Below are positions 45,603-53,760 of a stretch of 64,000 bases of DNA, one piece after another. Position 1 is the first letter of the stretch; each line of letters starts with the position of its first letter. The DNA is from an uncultured Ignavibacteriales bacterium (GTDB lineage: Bacteria > Bacteroidota > Ignavibacteria > Ignavibacteriales > Ignavibacteriaceae). The translations under genes and the position numbers were made by a program. The notes beneath the pieces were generated by a model. That model was not told where the DNA came from, did no database searches, and saw only the letters and a program-made list of their open reading frames with translations. The stretch lies in assembly GCA_903929035.1 (NCBI GenBank), contig CAIYTF010000002.1, positions 20,064 through 84,063 of the forward strand, given 5' to 3'.

Positions 45603-47693
45603 GTGAAAGAATTTACATCCGAGAATATTAGAAATCTCGCGCTCGTTGGTCACGGCGGCAGCGGTAAAACGTCTCTTGCCGAATTAGCATTATTCACCGC
45701 AGGTGAAACAAATCGACTTGGAACTATACCCGAAGGAAACACGATTTCCGACTATACGGCAAATGAAATAGAGAGACAATTTTCTATCTCTCTATCTCTG
45801 CTCCACGATGAATGGAATAATACAAAAATCAATATTATCGATACGCCGGGATATTCCGATTTCATCGGCGAAGTCAAATGCGCGTTGCGTGTTTGCGATA
45901 CCGCCGTTATGGTTCTCAAAGCCGTGGAAGGTGTGGAAGTCGGCGCGGAGATAACGCAGAAGTTTATAAACGAAACAAAGCTGCCTACCGCGATTATTAT
46001 CAATAAAATTGACCACGAACGTTCCATCTTCAATGAGACATTAAAAAAAGCTCAAGAAAGATTACATAGCGGAGCGGTTGTTATTACATATCCTGTTAAT
46101 GAAGGACTTGCTTTTGATACTGTAGTTGACGTTTTGAAAATGAAAGCCTTTCAATATGGTGCAGCAGGAACTAAAAAGGTTACTGAAATAGAAATTCCTG
46201 CAGACCAAATAGCTAATGCCGATAAATTCAGGACTGCACTTGTTGAAAAAATCGCGGAGCAGAATGAAGAATGGATGAATAAGTATTTTGAAGAAGGAAC
46301 ATTATCTGACGAAGAAATAAAAACCGGACTTTCAGAAGGCATACTTGCAGGCGAAATCGTTCCGGTGTTTGCTGTATCTTCTACTAAAGCTATTGGAATA
46401 AATAATTTTCTTGATTTTGCTGTTCAATATCTACCCTCCCCTATCGCGCACGGTTCCGTTGAAGGTAAAATGAAGGATAGTGATAAACGTGTCAAAGTTC
46501 CATTAGACCCGAAAGGTGAACCTGTTCTATTCGTGTTCAAAACATTAGCAGAGCAGCACGTTGGTGAACTTTCTCTATTCAGAGTCTATTCAGGCAGCAT
46601 TCATCAAGGTATGGATTTGCTGAACGAGGCAAACGGAAAAATTGAAAGATTAAACCAACTCTCGGTACTCAACGGAAGGAACAGAAATGAAGTATCAAAT
46701 TTGTTTGCCGGCGATCTTGGTGCTGTTGTAAAATTAAAAGACACTCACACGAATAATACTTTGGCTTCAAAAGCTTTTTCCGTTATTTTAGATCAAATCA
46801 AATTCCCAGAACCGATAATTGAAGGTGCGATTATTCCACGCGCGAAAGGCGATGAAGATAAAATTTCTAAAGGACTGCATACCTTACACGAAGAAGACCC
46901 TGCATTTCACTCGAAATTCGATCCAGAACTCAGCCAAACCATTATCACCGGTCAAGGAGAAATTCATCTTGATTTAGCTGTTAAACGTTTGAAAGAACGC
47001 TATAATGTTGATGTCGATCTCATTCAGCCAAAAATTCCTTATCGGGAAACAGTACGCGGCACCTGTGAAAATGCCGAATATAAGCATAAAAAGCAATCGG
47101 GCGGACGCGGGCAATATGGTCACGTTTGTTTGAAAATAGAGCCGACTCCGCGCGGATCGGGTTTTGAATTTCAGAACGCGATTGTCGGAGGTGTCGTTCC
47201 TGGAAGATTTATCCCTGCCGTTGAAAAAGGTATTATTGAAATGATGCAGCGTGGTATTTTATCGGGATGTCAAGTTATTGATGTCAAGGCTTCTCTATTC
47301 TTTGGTTCGTATCACGATGTTGATTCGGATGATATGTCCTTTAAAATCGCTGGTTCTATGTGTTTCAAGAAAGGTTTCCTAGAGGCAAAACCGGTACTTC
47401 TTGAACCAATAATGGAAGTAGAAGTAACTATGCCCGAAGAATGTATGGGTGATGTTATGGGAGACATTTCAAGCCGTCGCGGAAAAATATTAGGAATGGA
47501 TAACGATGGTCATTTCCAGATTATTCGCTGTGTCGTTCCCCTATCCGAGTTCTATAAATATTCATCAACTCTGCGCAGCTTAACTGCAGGCCGCGGTACT
47601 CATACTCGAAAATTCTCTCACTATGAGGAAGTTCCTAAGGAAGTGGAACACAAAATTGTTGAAGAATATAAAAAATCCAGAGAGGAAGCTTAA
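45603..47693 (+). CDS. Elongation factor G-like GTPase (type 2)
   Basis: The 696-residue protein has the five-domain EF-G layout, but its nucleotide sites deviate from the canonical factor: G1 is GHGGSGKTS instead of AHIDAGKTT, the switch region is SDYTANEIERQFSI, and G3 is DTPGYSDF. NKID supplies the base contact. This matches the EF-G-2 paralogue known in Thermus and many other phyla, whose role in translation is unclear. Domain IV (KKQSGGRGQYGHV, LSGCQVIDVKASLFFGSYHD) is intact. The start is GTG at 45603 with GGAG upstream. A strong terminator follows. Confidence 0.88.
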   Translation: MKEFTSENIRNLALVGHGGSGKTSLAELALFTAGETNRLGTIPEGNTISDYTANEIERQFSISLSLLHDEWNNTKINIIDTPGYSDFIGEVKCALRVCDTAVMVLKAVEGVEVGAEITQKFINETKLPTAIIINKIDHERSIFNETLKKAQERLHSGAVVITYPVNEGLAFDTVVDVLKMKAFQYGAAGTKKVTEIEIPADQIANADKFRTALVEKIAEQNEEWMNKYFEEGTLSDEEIKTGLSEGILAGEIVPVFAVSSTKAIGINNFLDFAVQYLPSPIAHGSVEGKMKDSDKRVKVPLDPKGEPVLFVFKTLAEQHVGELSLFRVYSGSIHQGMDLLNEANGKIERLNQLSVLNGRNRNEVSNLFAGDLGAVVKLKDTHTNNTLASKAFSVILDQIKFPEPIIEGAIIPRAKGDEDKISKGLHTLHEEDPAFHSKFDPELSQTIITGQGEIHLDLAVKRLKERYNVDVDLIQPKIPYRETVRGTCENAEYKHKKQSGGRGQYGHVCLKIEPTPRGSGFEFQNAIVGGVVPGRFIPAVEKGIIEMMQRGILSGCQVIDVKASLFFGSYHDVDSDDMSFKIAGSMCFKKGFLEAKPVLLEPIMEVEVTMPEECMGDVMGDISSRRGKILGMDNDGHFQIIRCVVPLSEFYKYSSTLRSLTAGRGTHTRKFSHYEEVPKEVEHKIVEEYKKSREEA

Positions 47694-47720
47694 TTTCCCC
47701 ATTTATAGTTTTAAATTTCA

Positions 47721-47757
47721 TCCCCTGCCTTAGCAGTTTGAGGCAGGGGATTTTTTT
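47721..47757 (+). terminator. Rho-independent terminator
   Basis: TCCCCTGCCT pairs perfectly with AGGCAGGGGA around a ten-base loop and is followed by seven T. It ends the EF-G-like gene transcript. Confidence 0.9.
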
Positions 47758-47790
47758 ACCCAATCAATAATAAGTTTCAGGAATAATTTT

Positions 47791-48288
47791 ATGGAAAATA
47801 TGTGGTCTCCTTGGCGTTCTCAATATATTGAATCAATGAATAATTCAAAAACCGCCTCAAGCTGCATTTTCTGCAATGCAGTTGATCAAGATATTAAGGA
47901 TAATAATTCATTGCTCGTGGCAATGGGCAAATTTACATTAACTGTTTTGAATCTATATCCTTATAATAATGGACATCTTATGGTTGTTCCAAAACGTCAT
48001 CTTGATTCTTTTGAAAAACTCTCGGGCGAAGAACGAATTGAAATTATGGATAATTTGGATTTGGCTTCAAGGGCTCTTACAAGAGTATTAAAACCTGAAG
48101 GATTTAATATTGGAGCCAATATAGGTAAAGTAAGCGGTGCCGGAATTGCCGACCATATTCATTTTCATATTGTTCCCCGTTGGAATGGCGACACGAACTT
48201 TATGCCGGTGCTTGGTGAAGTAAAAGTGGTTTCACAAGATTTGCTGGCGACAAAAGCTGCACTAATTAAAGCATTTACCGATATATAA
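47791..48288 (+). CDS. HIT-family nucleotide hydrolase/transferase
   Basis: The 165-residue protein has the HIT active site HIHFHIVPRW near residue 118 and the upstream N-Y-P-Y-NNGHLMVVPKRH block, with CIFCN near the start. It resembles the Ap4A phosphorylase/HIT subgroup that begins with MENMWSPWR. It probably hydrolyses or phosphorolyses nucleotide derivatives; the precise substrate is unknown. It converges on the MarR gene. Confidence 0.9.
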   Translation: MENMWSPWRSQYIESMNNSKTASSCIFCNAVDQDIKDNNSLLVAMGKFTLTVLNLYPYNNGHLMVVPKRHLDSFEKLSGEERIEIMDNLDLASRALTRVLKPEGFNIGANIGKVSGAGIADHIHFHIVPRWNGDTNFMPVLGEVKVVSQDLLATKAALIKAFTDI

Positions 48289-48326
48289 AATATGTGTACC
48301 TATTCATAAAACTTAAAAGCAAACTC

Positions 48327-48785
48327 TTATATTCCCCGTGCAATCCAGCGTTCAAGTGCTGAAAGTAGATGTGACATTGCTGAAATCAAAGGTTTATGCT
48401 GATTTTGATCTATGTCACTCAATATTTGAGCGTGAACATTAATATATGCACTATCCAATTGCTGCACCAAGTTTCCTCCCTTTTCAGATAAATACACTCG
48501 CATATTCCTCCTGTCATTTGGCTCTATTTCACGAGTAACATACCCTTTTACTACAAGACCATCAATAATACGGGTAAGTCTGCTCGCGCTCAAATTCATT
48601 CGATCGGCAATTTCCTTATTATTAATGCTTTCCTTTTGATGTAACTGACGCAAGCATCTAAATTCAGCCTGCGTTAATCCGTATTGTTTTGCAAGTCGTT
48701 CTTCTTTCTCGTGGCAGCTCGCGAGTAGTTTAAAAGTTAACTCTGATAACTGCGATGCAGTTACATTTAATTCGCGTTGATCCAT
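48327..48785 (-). CDS. MarR-family transcriptional regulator
   Basis: The 152-residue protein has a central winged helix-turn-helix: YGLTQAEFRCLRQLHQKE, NNKEIADRMNLSASRLTRII and the wing GYVTREIEPNDRRNMRVYLS. It is the last gene of the cytochrome operon, 29 bases after the 11-haem gene, so it may control that operon or be a co-expressed sensor of redox or phenolic signals. The effector pocket cannot be read from the sequence. Confidence 0.9.
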   Translation of the reverse strand: MDQRELNVTASQLSELTFKLLASCHEKEERLAKQYGLTQAEFRCLRQLHQKESINNKEIADRMNLSASRLTRIIDGLVVKGYVTREIEPNDRRNMRVYLSEKGGNLVQQLDSAYINVHAQILSDIDQNQHKPLISAMSHLLSALERWIARGI

Positions 48786-48814
48786 TATCTTTCTTTATTG
48801 AAGACATTTTACTA

Positions 48815-49993
48815 TTATTGCTCAATAATTCCATTGATATGCTTTGATTTATCAATAAAAGTATAAGTTCCACTCACGACATTTTTATGACAACTGCCGC
48901 AATCTCCAAAATATTTGAAATTAATGTTATGTGGAGATGAATTTGGAATAGGATCAGTATCCGAAATTCCGTGACAGGAACCGCATTTTATTGAACCAGT
49001 TGGTGCATTCCATACAGGGGAATTGGAAACATTTCCGCCTTTCATAGTTCCGTGACAATATATATTTGAACAAGTATAACTCGTAGAATCATACTCAGGA
49101 ACCGGATTTAGTGACGAACCCGGTAAAACTTTCTTATTTAACGAACCAAACTCAAACTTTACTTCTGCCCTTACTGCTAATGTATCAATATGCCCTGCAT
49201 CTGCAACATTTGTTGGTACTTTATGACACTCGTTACAGGCTACCGCAGCTCCAAATTTATTATTGTACAAATGTGCGGAATGTGCACCAATTGCCGCGGA
49301 TGAAGATGAAACCCCGCGCGGCGGAGCCTTATGCTCAGAATTGCTGAAATCACCGTGGCAAGTATTACACGCTTTAGGTCCGTCTGATTGCGTATGACAA
49401 GTTTTACAACTCTTTCCGGTTTTACCGCCTGCAAAATCACTTCCGTGACAAGCTTGGCATCCTGCCATTGACCATTTATTACCGGAAATAAAATTTCCGT
49501 GGAAATCGGGAGAGTCTTTAGTGGTGACACCACTTTTATGAACTTCTGCAGTTGGGTGGCAAGAATAACAATTTTTCTTGTTATTACCTTTTCCTAATAA
49601 ATCAACCCCGTGGCAAGTCTTACAGCGAGTTAACGAATAGCCTTCTTTGGCAAGAAGATTACCGTGAAAATTTACTGAATCTCGAATAGCTAAATACATT
49701 CCGGTAGAATGTATTTCTCCTTGCAAATGGCATCCGATGGAATAACAATTTTTTTTAGGATCATTTTCTCCTGATAAATATTCTCCGTGACAAGTTTTAC
49801 AGCGAACAAATGAATGATCTTCAGAAGCTATGAGTTTACCATGAAATTGTGAAGATGATGTATCAGTAAAACCTATTGTATGTATTTGAACTTCCGGTTG
49901 TGCTGAAGTTGGAATATCATTTTTTAGTTCAGCACAACTTACAAAGAATAAAGCTATACTACATAATAAACTAACATAAATATACTTTTTCAT
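48815..49993 (-). CDS. Undeca-haem c-type cytochrome, lipoprotein
   Basis: The 392-residue protein has a lipoprotein signal (SIALFFVSC, cysteine near residue 20), so it should be anchored in a membrane after export. I count eleven haem-binding sites: nine CX2CH (CKTCH, CYSCH, CQACH, CNTCH, CNECH, CGSCH and others) and two unusual CX4CH (CYSIGCH and CSNIYCH). The CSNIYCHG...CGSCHG pair is the CX4CH/CX2CH module known from Geobacter cytochromes. The start at 49993 fits the signal sequence; an upstream GTG/ATG extension would place residues before it. It overlaps the operon spacing of the 14-haem gene by only five bases of gap. Confidence 0.88.
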   Translation of the reverse strand: MKKYIYVSLLCSIALFFVSCAELKNDIPTSAQPEVQIHTIGFTDTSSSQFHGKLIASEDHSFVRCKTCHGEYLSGENDPKKNCYSIGCHLQGEIHSTGMYLAIRDSVNFHGNLLAKEGYSLTRCKTCHGVDLLGKGNNKKNCYSCHPTAEVHKSGVTTKDSPDFHGNFISGNKWSMAGCQACHGSDFAGGKTGKSCKTCHTQSDGPKACNTCHGDFSNSEHKAPPRGVSSSSAAIGAHSAHLYNNKFGAAVACNECHKVPTNVADAGHIDTLAVRAEVKFEFGSLNKKVLPGSSLNPVPEYDSTSYTCSNIYCHGTMKGGNVSNSPVWNAPTGSIKCGSCHGISDTDPIPNSSPHNINFKYFGDCGSCHKNVVSGTYTFIDKSKHINGIIEQ

Positions 49994-49998
49994 AGTGC

Positions 49999-51213
49999 TT
50001 ATTTCTTCCCGTGGCAATAATTACAAAATCCAACACCCGGAGTTCCACCCGGGTGGGCATTGGGGTCAGTATGACAACTATAACAAATCGAACCTGAATT
50101 CGTATGCCAATCACCTTCGTTGGAACGCATAAAACCTGATTTATGCGTTTTGGGATTATTTCCTTTAATGCCGTCATTGTCAAAATGACATTTTATGCAC
50201 GCCGGATCATTTCCCTGTGCATCGTGGCAGGAAGCGCAACTTTCAATATCCCTTCTTGCCAATGTAGCGTGATCTCCGCCTCCTGATCCAACACCTATAA
50301 TCATAAAGGTCGGTTTAGTATGTGATGCAGGAAAAAGACCGCCAAATGAAAAGTCTTCTTTATTTGACCTATGGCACTCGGAACAAAATGCAGCTGTTTC
50401 GTGGCAGGTTGTACATTCTTTAGATTTACTTCTTGCTTCTATAGCGTGAGAAAGTCTGAATCCTAAGTCGTGAACTCGAGTCACCTTTTGTTGAGCAGTT
50501 CCATAAGTTGACATTGAAGTCGAGTATGGAGTGGAAAAGTTAAACTTCGTGTTGTTTTCTGTCATCATAGACGTTGCACTATGGCAATCGTTGCAAGAGC
50601 TTGTCGTGTGACACATCACGCAGTTTGCTGATGGTGAGAGTGCTTGATATTTGTGAAATCTTAAATAATTGTTCACAAGATGATTTTGCGGCTTCAAGTT
50701 CACTAATGAAGCGTGACAAGTTTCGCAGGCATTTGGAGCAATTCCGCCTTCATTATGACAAGTATAACAAACTGCCATTTTAGGCTTGAAATGAACTCCT
50801 TCGGCTAAGTATTCAGATTCTTCAATACCCGAATGACAATTCTTGCATTCTTGTTTTTGGGCAATATGGTTTTTGTGGCTAAAAATAAATTTCGTGTTAT
50901 TGAATTGCAGTTTTTCACGAATATCACCAAAGTGACAAAAGTTGCAATTCTTTTGATCTGTAACATCGTGACAAGAAGCACAGTCTTCGTGTCTCGGAAA
51001 TAGTTTTTCGTTCAAACTCGAGCTTTCACTGATATTCGAGTGGCATACAGCACATTCAATCAAATCCTTGTGAAATTTATGTGAGAATTTAATTTTTTGA
51101 GCAGGACCGGAATGGTGTTCCAAATTAGCTGCCGGTTTCACCATAAAAGCAGTTAACAGTAAAAATGTTAAACAGCAAAGCGAAAAACCAATATAGATAT
51201 GTTTAATTTTCAT
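49999..51213 (-). CDS. Tetradeca-haem c-type cytochrome
   Basis: The 404-residue protein has a hydrophobic N-terminal segment (GFSLCCLTFLLLTAF) that can serve as signal or anchor. I count fourteen CX2CH motifs (CAVCH, CASCH, CNFCH, CKNCH, CYTCH, CETCH, CVMCH, CNDCH, CTTCH, CSECH, CASCH, CIKCH, CYSCH, CNYCH) plus spaced histidines as distal ligands. This density suits a haem wire spanning the periplasm or sitting in an outer-membrane conduit. It lies ten bases from the beta-barrel gene in the operon. No specific redox partner can be named from the sequence. Confidence 0.9.
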   Translation of the reverse strand: MKIKHIYIGFSLCCLTFLLLTAFMVKPAANLEHHSGPAQKIKFSHKFHKDLIECAVCHSNISESSSLNEKLFPRHEDCASCHDVTDQKNCNFCHFGDIREKLQFNNTKFIFSHKNHIAQKQECKNCHSGIEESEYLAEGVHFKPKMAVCYTCHNEGGIAPNACETCHASLVNLKPQNHLVNNYLRFHKYQALSPSANCVMCHTTSSCNDCHSATSMMTENNTKFNFSTPYSTSMSTYGTAQQKVTRVHDLGFRLSHAIEARSKSKECTTCHETAAFCSECHRSNKEDFSFGGLFPASHTKPTFMIIGVGSGGGDHATLARRDIESCASCHDAQGNDPACIKCHFDNDGIKGNNPKTHKSGFMRSNEGDWHTNSGSICYSCHTDPNAHPGGTPGVGFCNYCHGKK

Positions 51214-51223
51214 TTTTTACGCC

Positions 51224-52492
51224 TTACTTCAACAGTGAATGGAACCAATAATTGAGCTTAAGTAAAAAGCGCATATCGTTCTTGTAAAATTTATTATCAA
51301 GATATTGTCCCTGAAGGTCAATAGAGAAAGTATTATATGGACGGATATTGCAACCCGCGATAAGAGTAATTAATTTTTCTAGAGGTGAATCTTTAGAAAG
51401 TTTATACCCTGTATAAGCAATCGATGCTGAAGGTGTGATAAGTCCGTCAAAGTATGTATGCCCGCTGCTAAGAGTAATGGAGTTCATTTCACCTGCATAA
51501 CCAAATGTTTTTCTTAAATTTAATGAACCACAATTTCCTGTTAAAGAGAGATTTATTCGGGAAGAACTTTCATCTTTATAATTCGTATAACCAAACCGCC
51601 CGCTTACAATCATATTCATTGGTAAATGATATGAAAGTCCGGCTTCTGCTTCTTTGGTGTTTCCATAATCAAAAACTGAAAATATAGAATTATAACGTAC
51701 ACGAGGTTCGCGATAATTTCCATAAACTACTATATCAATATCATTAACCACCGGAGTCTCGGCTTCAACTTCAATTTTTGAGGTTTTAAACAAATTCATA
51801 TCAAACTCATAACTTGATCGAGCATATATTTTGTTTTCTTTTTCGTATAACACTTCTCCATTAAGAAACTGATATGCAGAAGAATTGGTTTTTATTAGTT
51901 TGAAAATAGGATTAAATGGTTCATCTAATCCGGTAGTGTCATTATTGTTTCGATTAATATTTTTTGATACGAAACCAACTCCAAAAGTCCAACCCTCAAT
52001 TGGCAGAACACGCAGTTTTAAGGCGAGAATATTATTATTCTTAAAATCATCAGTAAGTTTTAGCTTTTGGTAAGCCGGAAGATTACCGCCTGCATAACCT
52101 TCGAATATCATCGTGTATCCTGATAATTTTAAGCCAAGTCCGTCAAAAGTGCCTCCGGCTAACCCTGAAAAAATAGGCTGCCGACCTAATTTGACTGTGG
52201 CACAATTCCAAAGATTAGTTCCTTCCACGTACAAATTATAAACACGCAAACGCGAATCATATTCTAATGATTTCAAGTAAGCATTTTCAAAATTAATTGC
52301 TGTATGAAAGGAAAAGCTACTATATGAAGCATTTAACTGGGCTTGCTGGTATCCTCTTACATACGTTGTCGGATTCTTGATAGAATCAAACCTCTCAAAT
52401 GAATAAGCGGAAGAGGCAACTCTTCCGCTTATAACAACTTGACTAAAAAGGGATACCGAATAAAGAGTCAGGAATAATAAAAATTTATGCAT
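51224..52492 (-). CDS. Outer-membrane beta-barrel protein, porin-like candidate
   Basis: The 422-residue protein has a signal peptide (KFLLFLTLYSVSLFS) and then alternating hydrophobic/polar strands with many aromatic residues, for example YSSFSFHTAINFENAYLKS, KIYARSSYEFDMNLF and SGRFGYTNYKDESS. The final residues, LKLNYWFHSLLK, end near an aromatic as in outer-membrane barrels. No haem site is present. Its place inside a multihaem operon suggests a porin-cytochrome conduit, although it has no clear similarity to the known MtrB sequence. Confidence 0.72.
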   Translation of the reverse strand: MHKFLLFLTLYSVSLFSQVVISGRVASSAYSFERFDSIKNPTTYVRGYQQAQLNASYSSFSFHTAINFENAYLKSLEYDSRLRVYNLYVEGTNLWNCATVKLGRQPIFSGLAGGTFDGLGLKLSGYTMIFEGYAGGNLPAYQKLKLTDDFKNNNILALKLRVLPIEGWTFGVGFVSKNINRNNNDTTGLDEPFNPIFKLIKTNSSAYQFLNGEVLYEKENKIYARSSYEFDMNLFKTSKIEVEAETPVVNDIDIVVYGNYREPRVRYNSIFSVFDYGNTKEAEAGLSYHLPMNMIVSGRFGYTNYKDESSSRINLSLTGNCGSLNLRKTFGYAGEMNSITLSSGHTYFDGLITPSASIAYTGYKLSKDSPLEKLITLIAGCNIRPYNTFSIDLQGQYLDNKFYKNDMRFLLKLNYWFHSLLK

Positions 52493-52521
52493 TGTGATCC
52501 AACTTTATTCGGGATTAATAA

Positions 52522-53082
52522 TTATTTTATTTCACTCGGCTTGGTGTGTTTAATTTTCGCCCAGTATTCTTCACAATTAAACGAAACAAAACTAGGACTT
52601 TCGGCATTATGACATTTAACGCAGAATTTTTCTTTGTCCGCGGGAAGAACTAAACCGTTTTTAATGGCATCTTCCTTGACTTTCATAATTTTAATATCCT
52701 TATAGTCCGCACCGGCACCGTGACAAGTTTCACACTGTACACCGTTTTCTACTTTATATTTCTTGCCAATTAATGTAGAATCAGAATCATAGCCGCTGGC
52801 GTGACATTTCAAACATTCAGGTGCCTGAGCCGCGGGAACTTTCAGCCCTTTTTTAGTGGCAATTTCATTTGCCTTGTCTGAAAGCAATGTTTGATATGCA
52901 GTTGAGTGCTTGCTTGATTTCCAAATATCAAATTGTTTACCGGCTTTTTCTGATTTGTGACACATACCGCACACATCCGCACCGACAAATCCGTGTTTTT
53001 TAGCTAAAGAATCTTGAGCAAAACTACCGGAAGTAAAGAAAGTAACCATACAAACTGTGAAAAATAAAAATAACGATTTCAT
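52522..53082 (-). CDS. Tetrahaem cytochrome c (c554-like)
   Basis: The 186-residue protein has a signal peptide (FLFFTVCMVTFFTSGSFA) and four CX2CH sites: CGMCH, CLKCH, CETCH and CVKCH. The spacing and the line FDIWKSSKHSTAYQTLL resemble cytochrome c554 family proteins, which carry electrons in the periplasm. As first gene of the operon it is the likely soluble shuttle between the quinone pool and the conduit. AAGG precedes the ATG. Confidence 0.88.
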   Translation of the reverse strand: MKSLFLFFTVCMVTFFTSGSFAQDSLAKKHGFVGADVCGMCHKSEKAGKQFDIWKSSKHSTAYQTLLSDKANEIATKKGLKVPAAQAPECLKCHASGYDSDSTLIGKKYKVENGVQCETCHGAGADYKDIKIMKVKEDAIKNGLVLPADKEKFCVKCHNAESPSFVSFNCEEYWAKIKHTKPSEIK

Positions 53083-53151
53083 TGTTTTCCTTTTGATAAT
53101 ATTTGTTTATTAGCAACAATTATCATTCCAAACTTTTCTTTAAAAAACCTG

Positions 53152-53159
53152 CAAAAATA
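53152..53159 (-). promoter_or_regulatory. Possible promoter element of the cytochrome operon
   Basis: Read on the minus strand the bases are TATTTTTG, fitting the Bacteroidota minus-7 box TAnnTTTG, about 70 bases before the first cytochrome start. No minus-33 TTG with the usual 19-21 base spacing is present, so the assignment is weak. Confidence 0.25.
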
Positions 53160-53208
53160 AATAATTTCAAAACAATCAGTTCTCAAAAATGAAAACCTGT
53201 CCTTAAAT

Positions 53209-53625
53209 CTATTCTACATTATGAGAATTATTAGTCATTTGGGAAGTTTCAGAATATTGCAAACACACCGCGGAGCAAGCTGCAGTATCTTTATTATGCG
53301 TAAGGGAAATCTTTATATAATATCCCATCTTCGCTAAATTTTGTCCTTCATTAAGGAACTGCACTTCAGGGGCACCATTGGGTAATGTAATTATTTCCAC
53401 TGTTTGCCACTGCAAATATTTTTGACAGTCCGGTGGAGCTGATTTGTAAATTGCTTCTTTTGCCGCGAAACGTGCTGCATAGTGTTGAGCAGGGTCAGCC
53501 TTTGAAGAACAAAATGCGATTTCGGACGGAGTAAACAATTTCTCTAAAAATCTCTCCCCGTTTCGCTCGATGCTCTCGCGAACTCGGTGTATTTCAATTA
53601 AATCAATTCCAATCCCCGCGACCAT
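53209..53625 (-). CDS. acpS: Holo-[acyl-carrier-protein] synthase
   Basis: The 138-residue protein transfers phosphopantetheine from CoA to apo-ACP. It has VAGIGIDLIEIHRVRESI near the start and RFAAKEAIYKS near residue 70, with the magnesium-binding Asp and Glu. I chose the ATG at 53625, since the TTG further upstream would add residues outside the family. The ATG starts one base after the stop of a 43-codon ORF, so the two are probably translationally coupled. Confidence 0.92.
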   Translation of the reverse strand: MVAGIGIDLIEIHRVRESIERNGERFLEKLFTPSEIAFCSSKADPAQHYAARFAAKEAIYKSAPPDCQKYLQWQTVEIITLPNGAPEVQFLNEGQNLAKMGYYIKISLTHNKDTAACSAVCLQYSETSQMTNNSHNVE

Positions 53626-53626
53626 A

Positions 53627-53758
53627 TCAGCAGGCTTCTGCAAATTTTTCCACGCTCACAGCCATCTCCGCATTAGAATCGTTTCTCTCTAAGAATAAAT
53701 TGTTTTCCGGTTCATTTATAGGCTCATTCTGTCCGCGAGTTAAGTTATTTTTAACCAT
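53627..53758 (-). CDS. Small ORF between aminotransferase and acpS
   Basis: A minus-strand ATG two bases after the aminotransferase stop opens 43 codons and ends TGA one base before the acpS ATG. The product begins MVKNNLTRGQNEPINEPE and ends VEKFAEAC. It is acidic, has no signal or membrane segment and no recognised domain. The exact fit between two operon genes suggests translation. It could also be a degraded gene end or a leader that couples acpS to the upstream gene. Confidence 0.45.
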   Translation of the reverse strand: MVKNNLTRGQNEPINEPENNLFLERNDSNAEMAVSVEKFAEAC

Positions 53759-53760
53759 AA

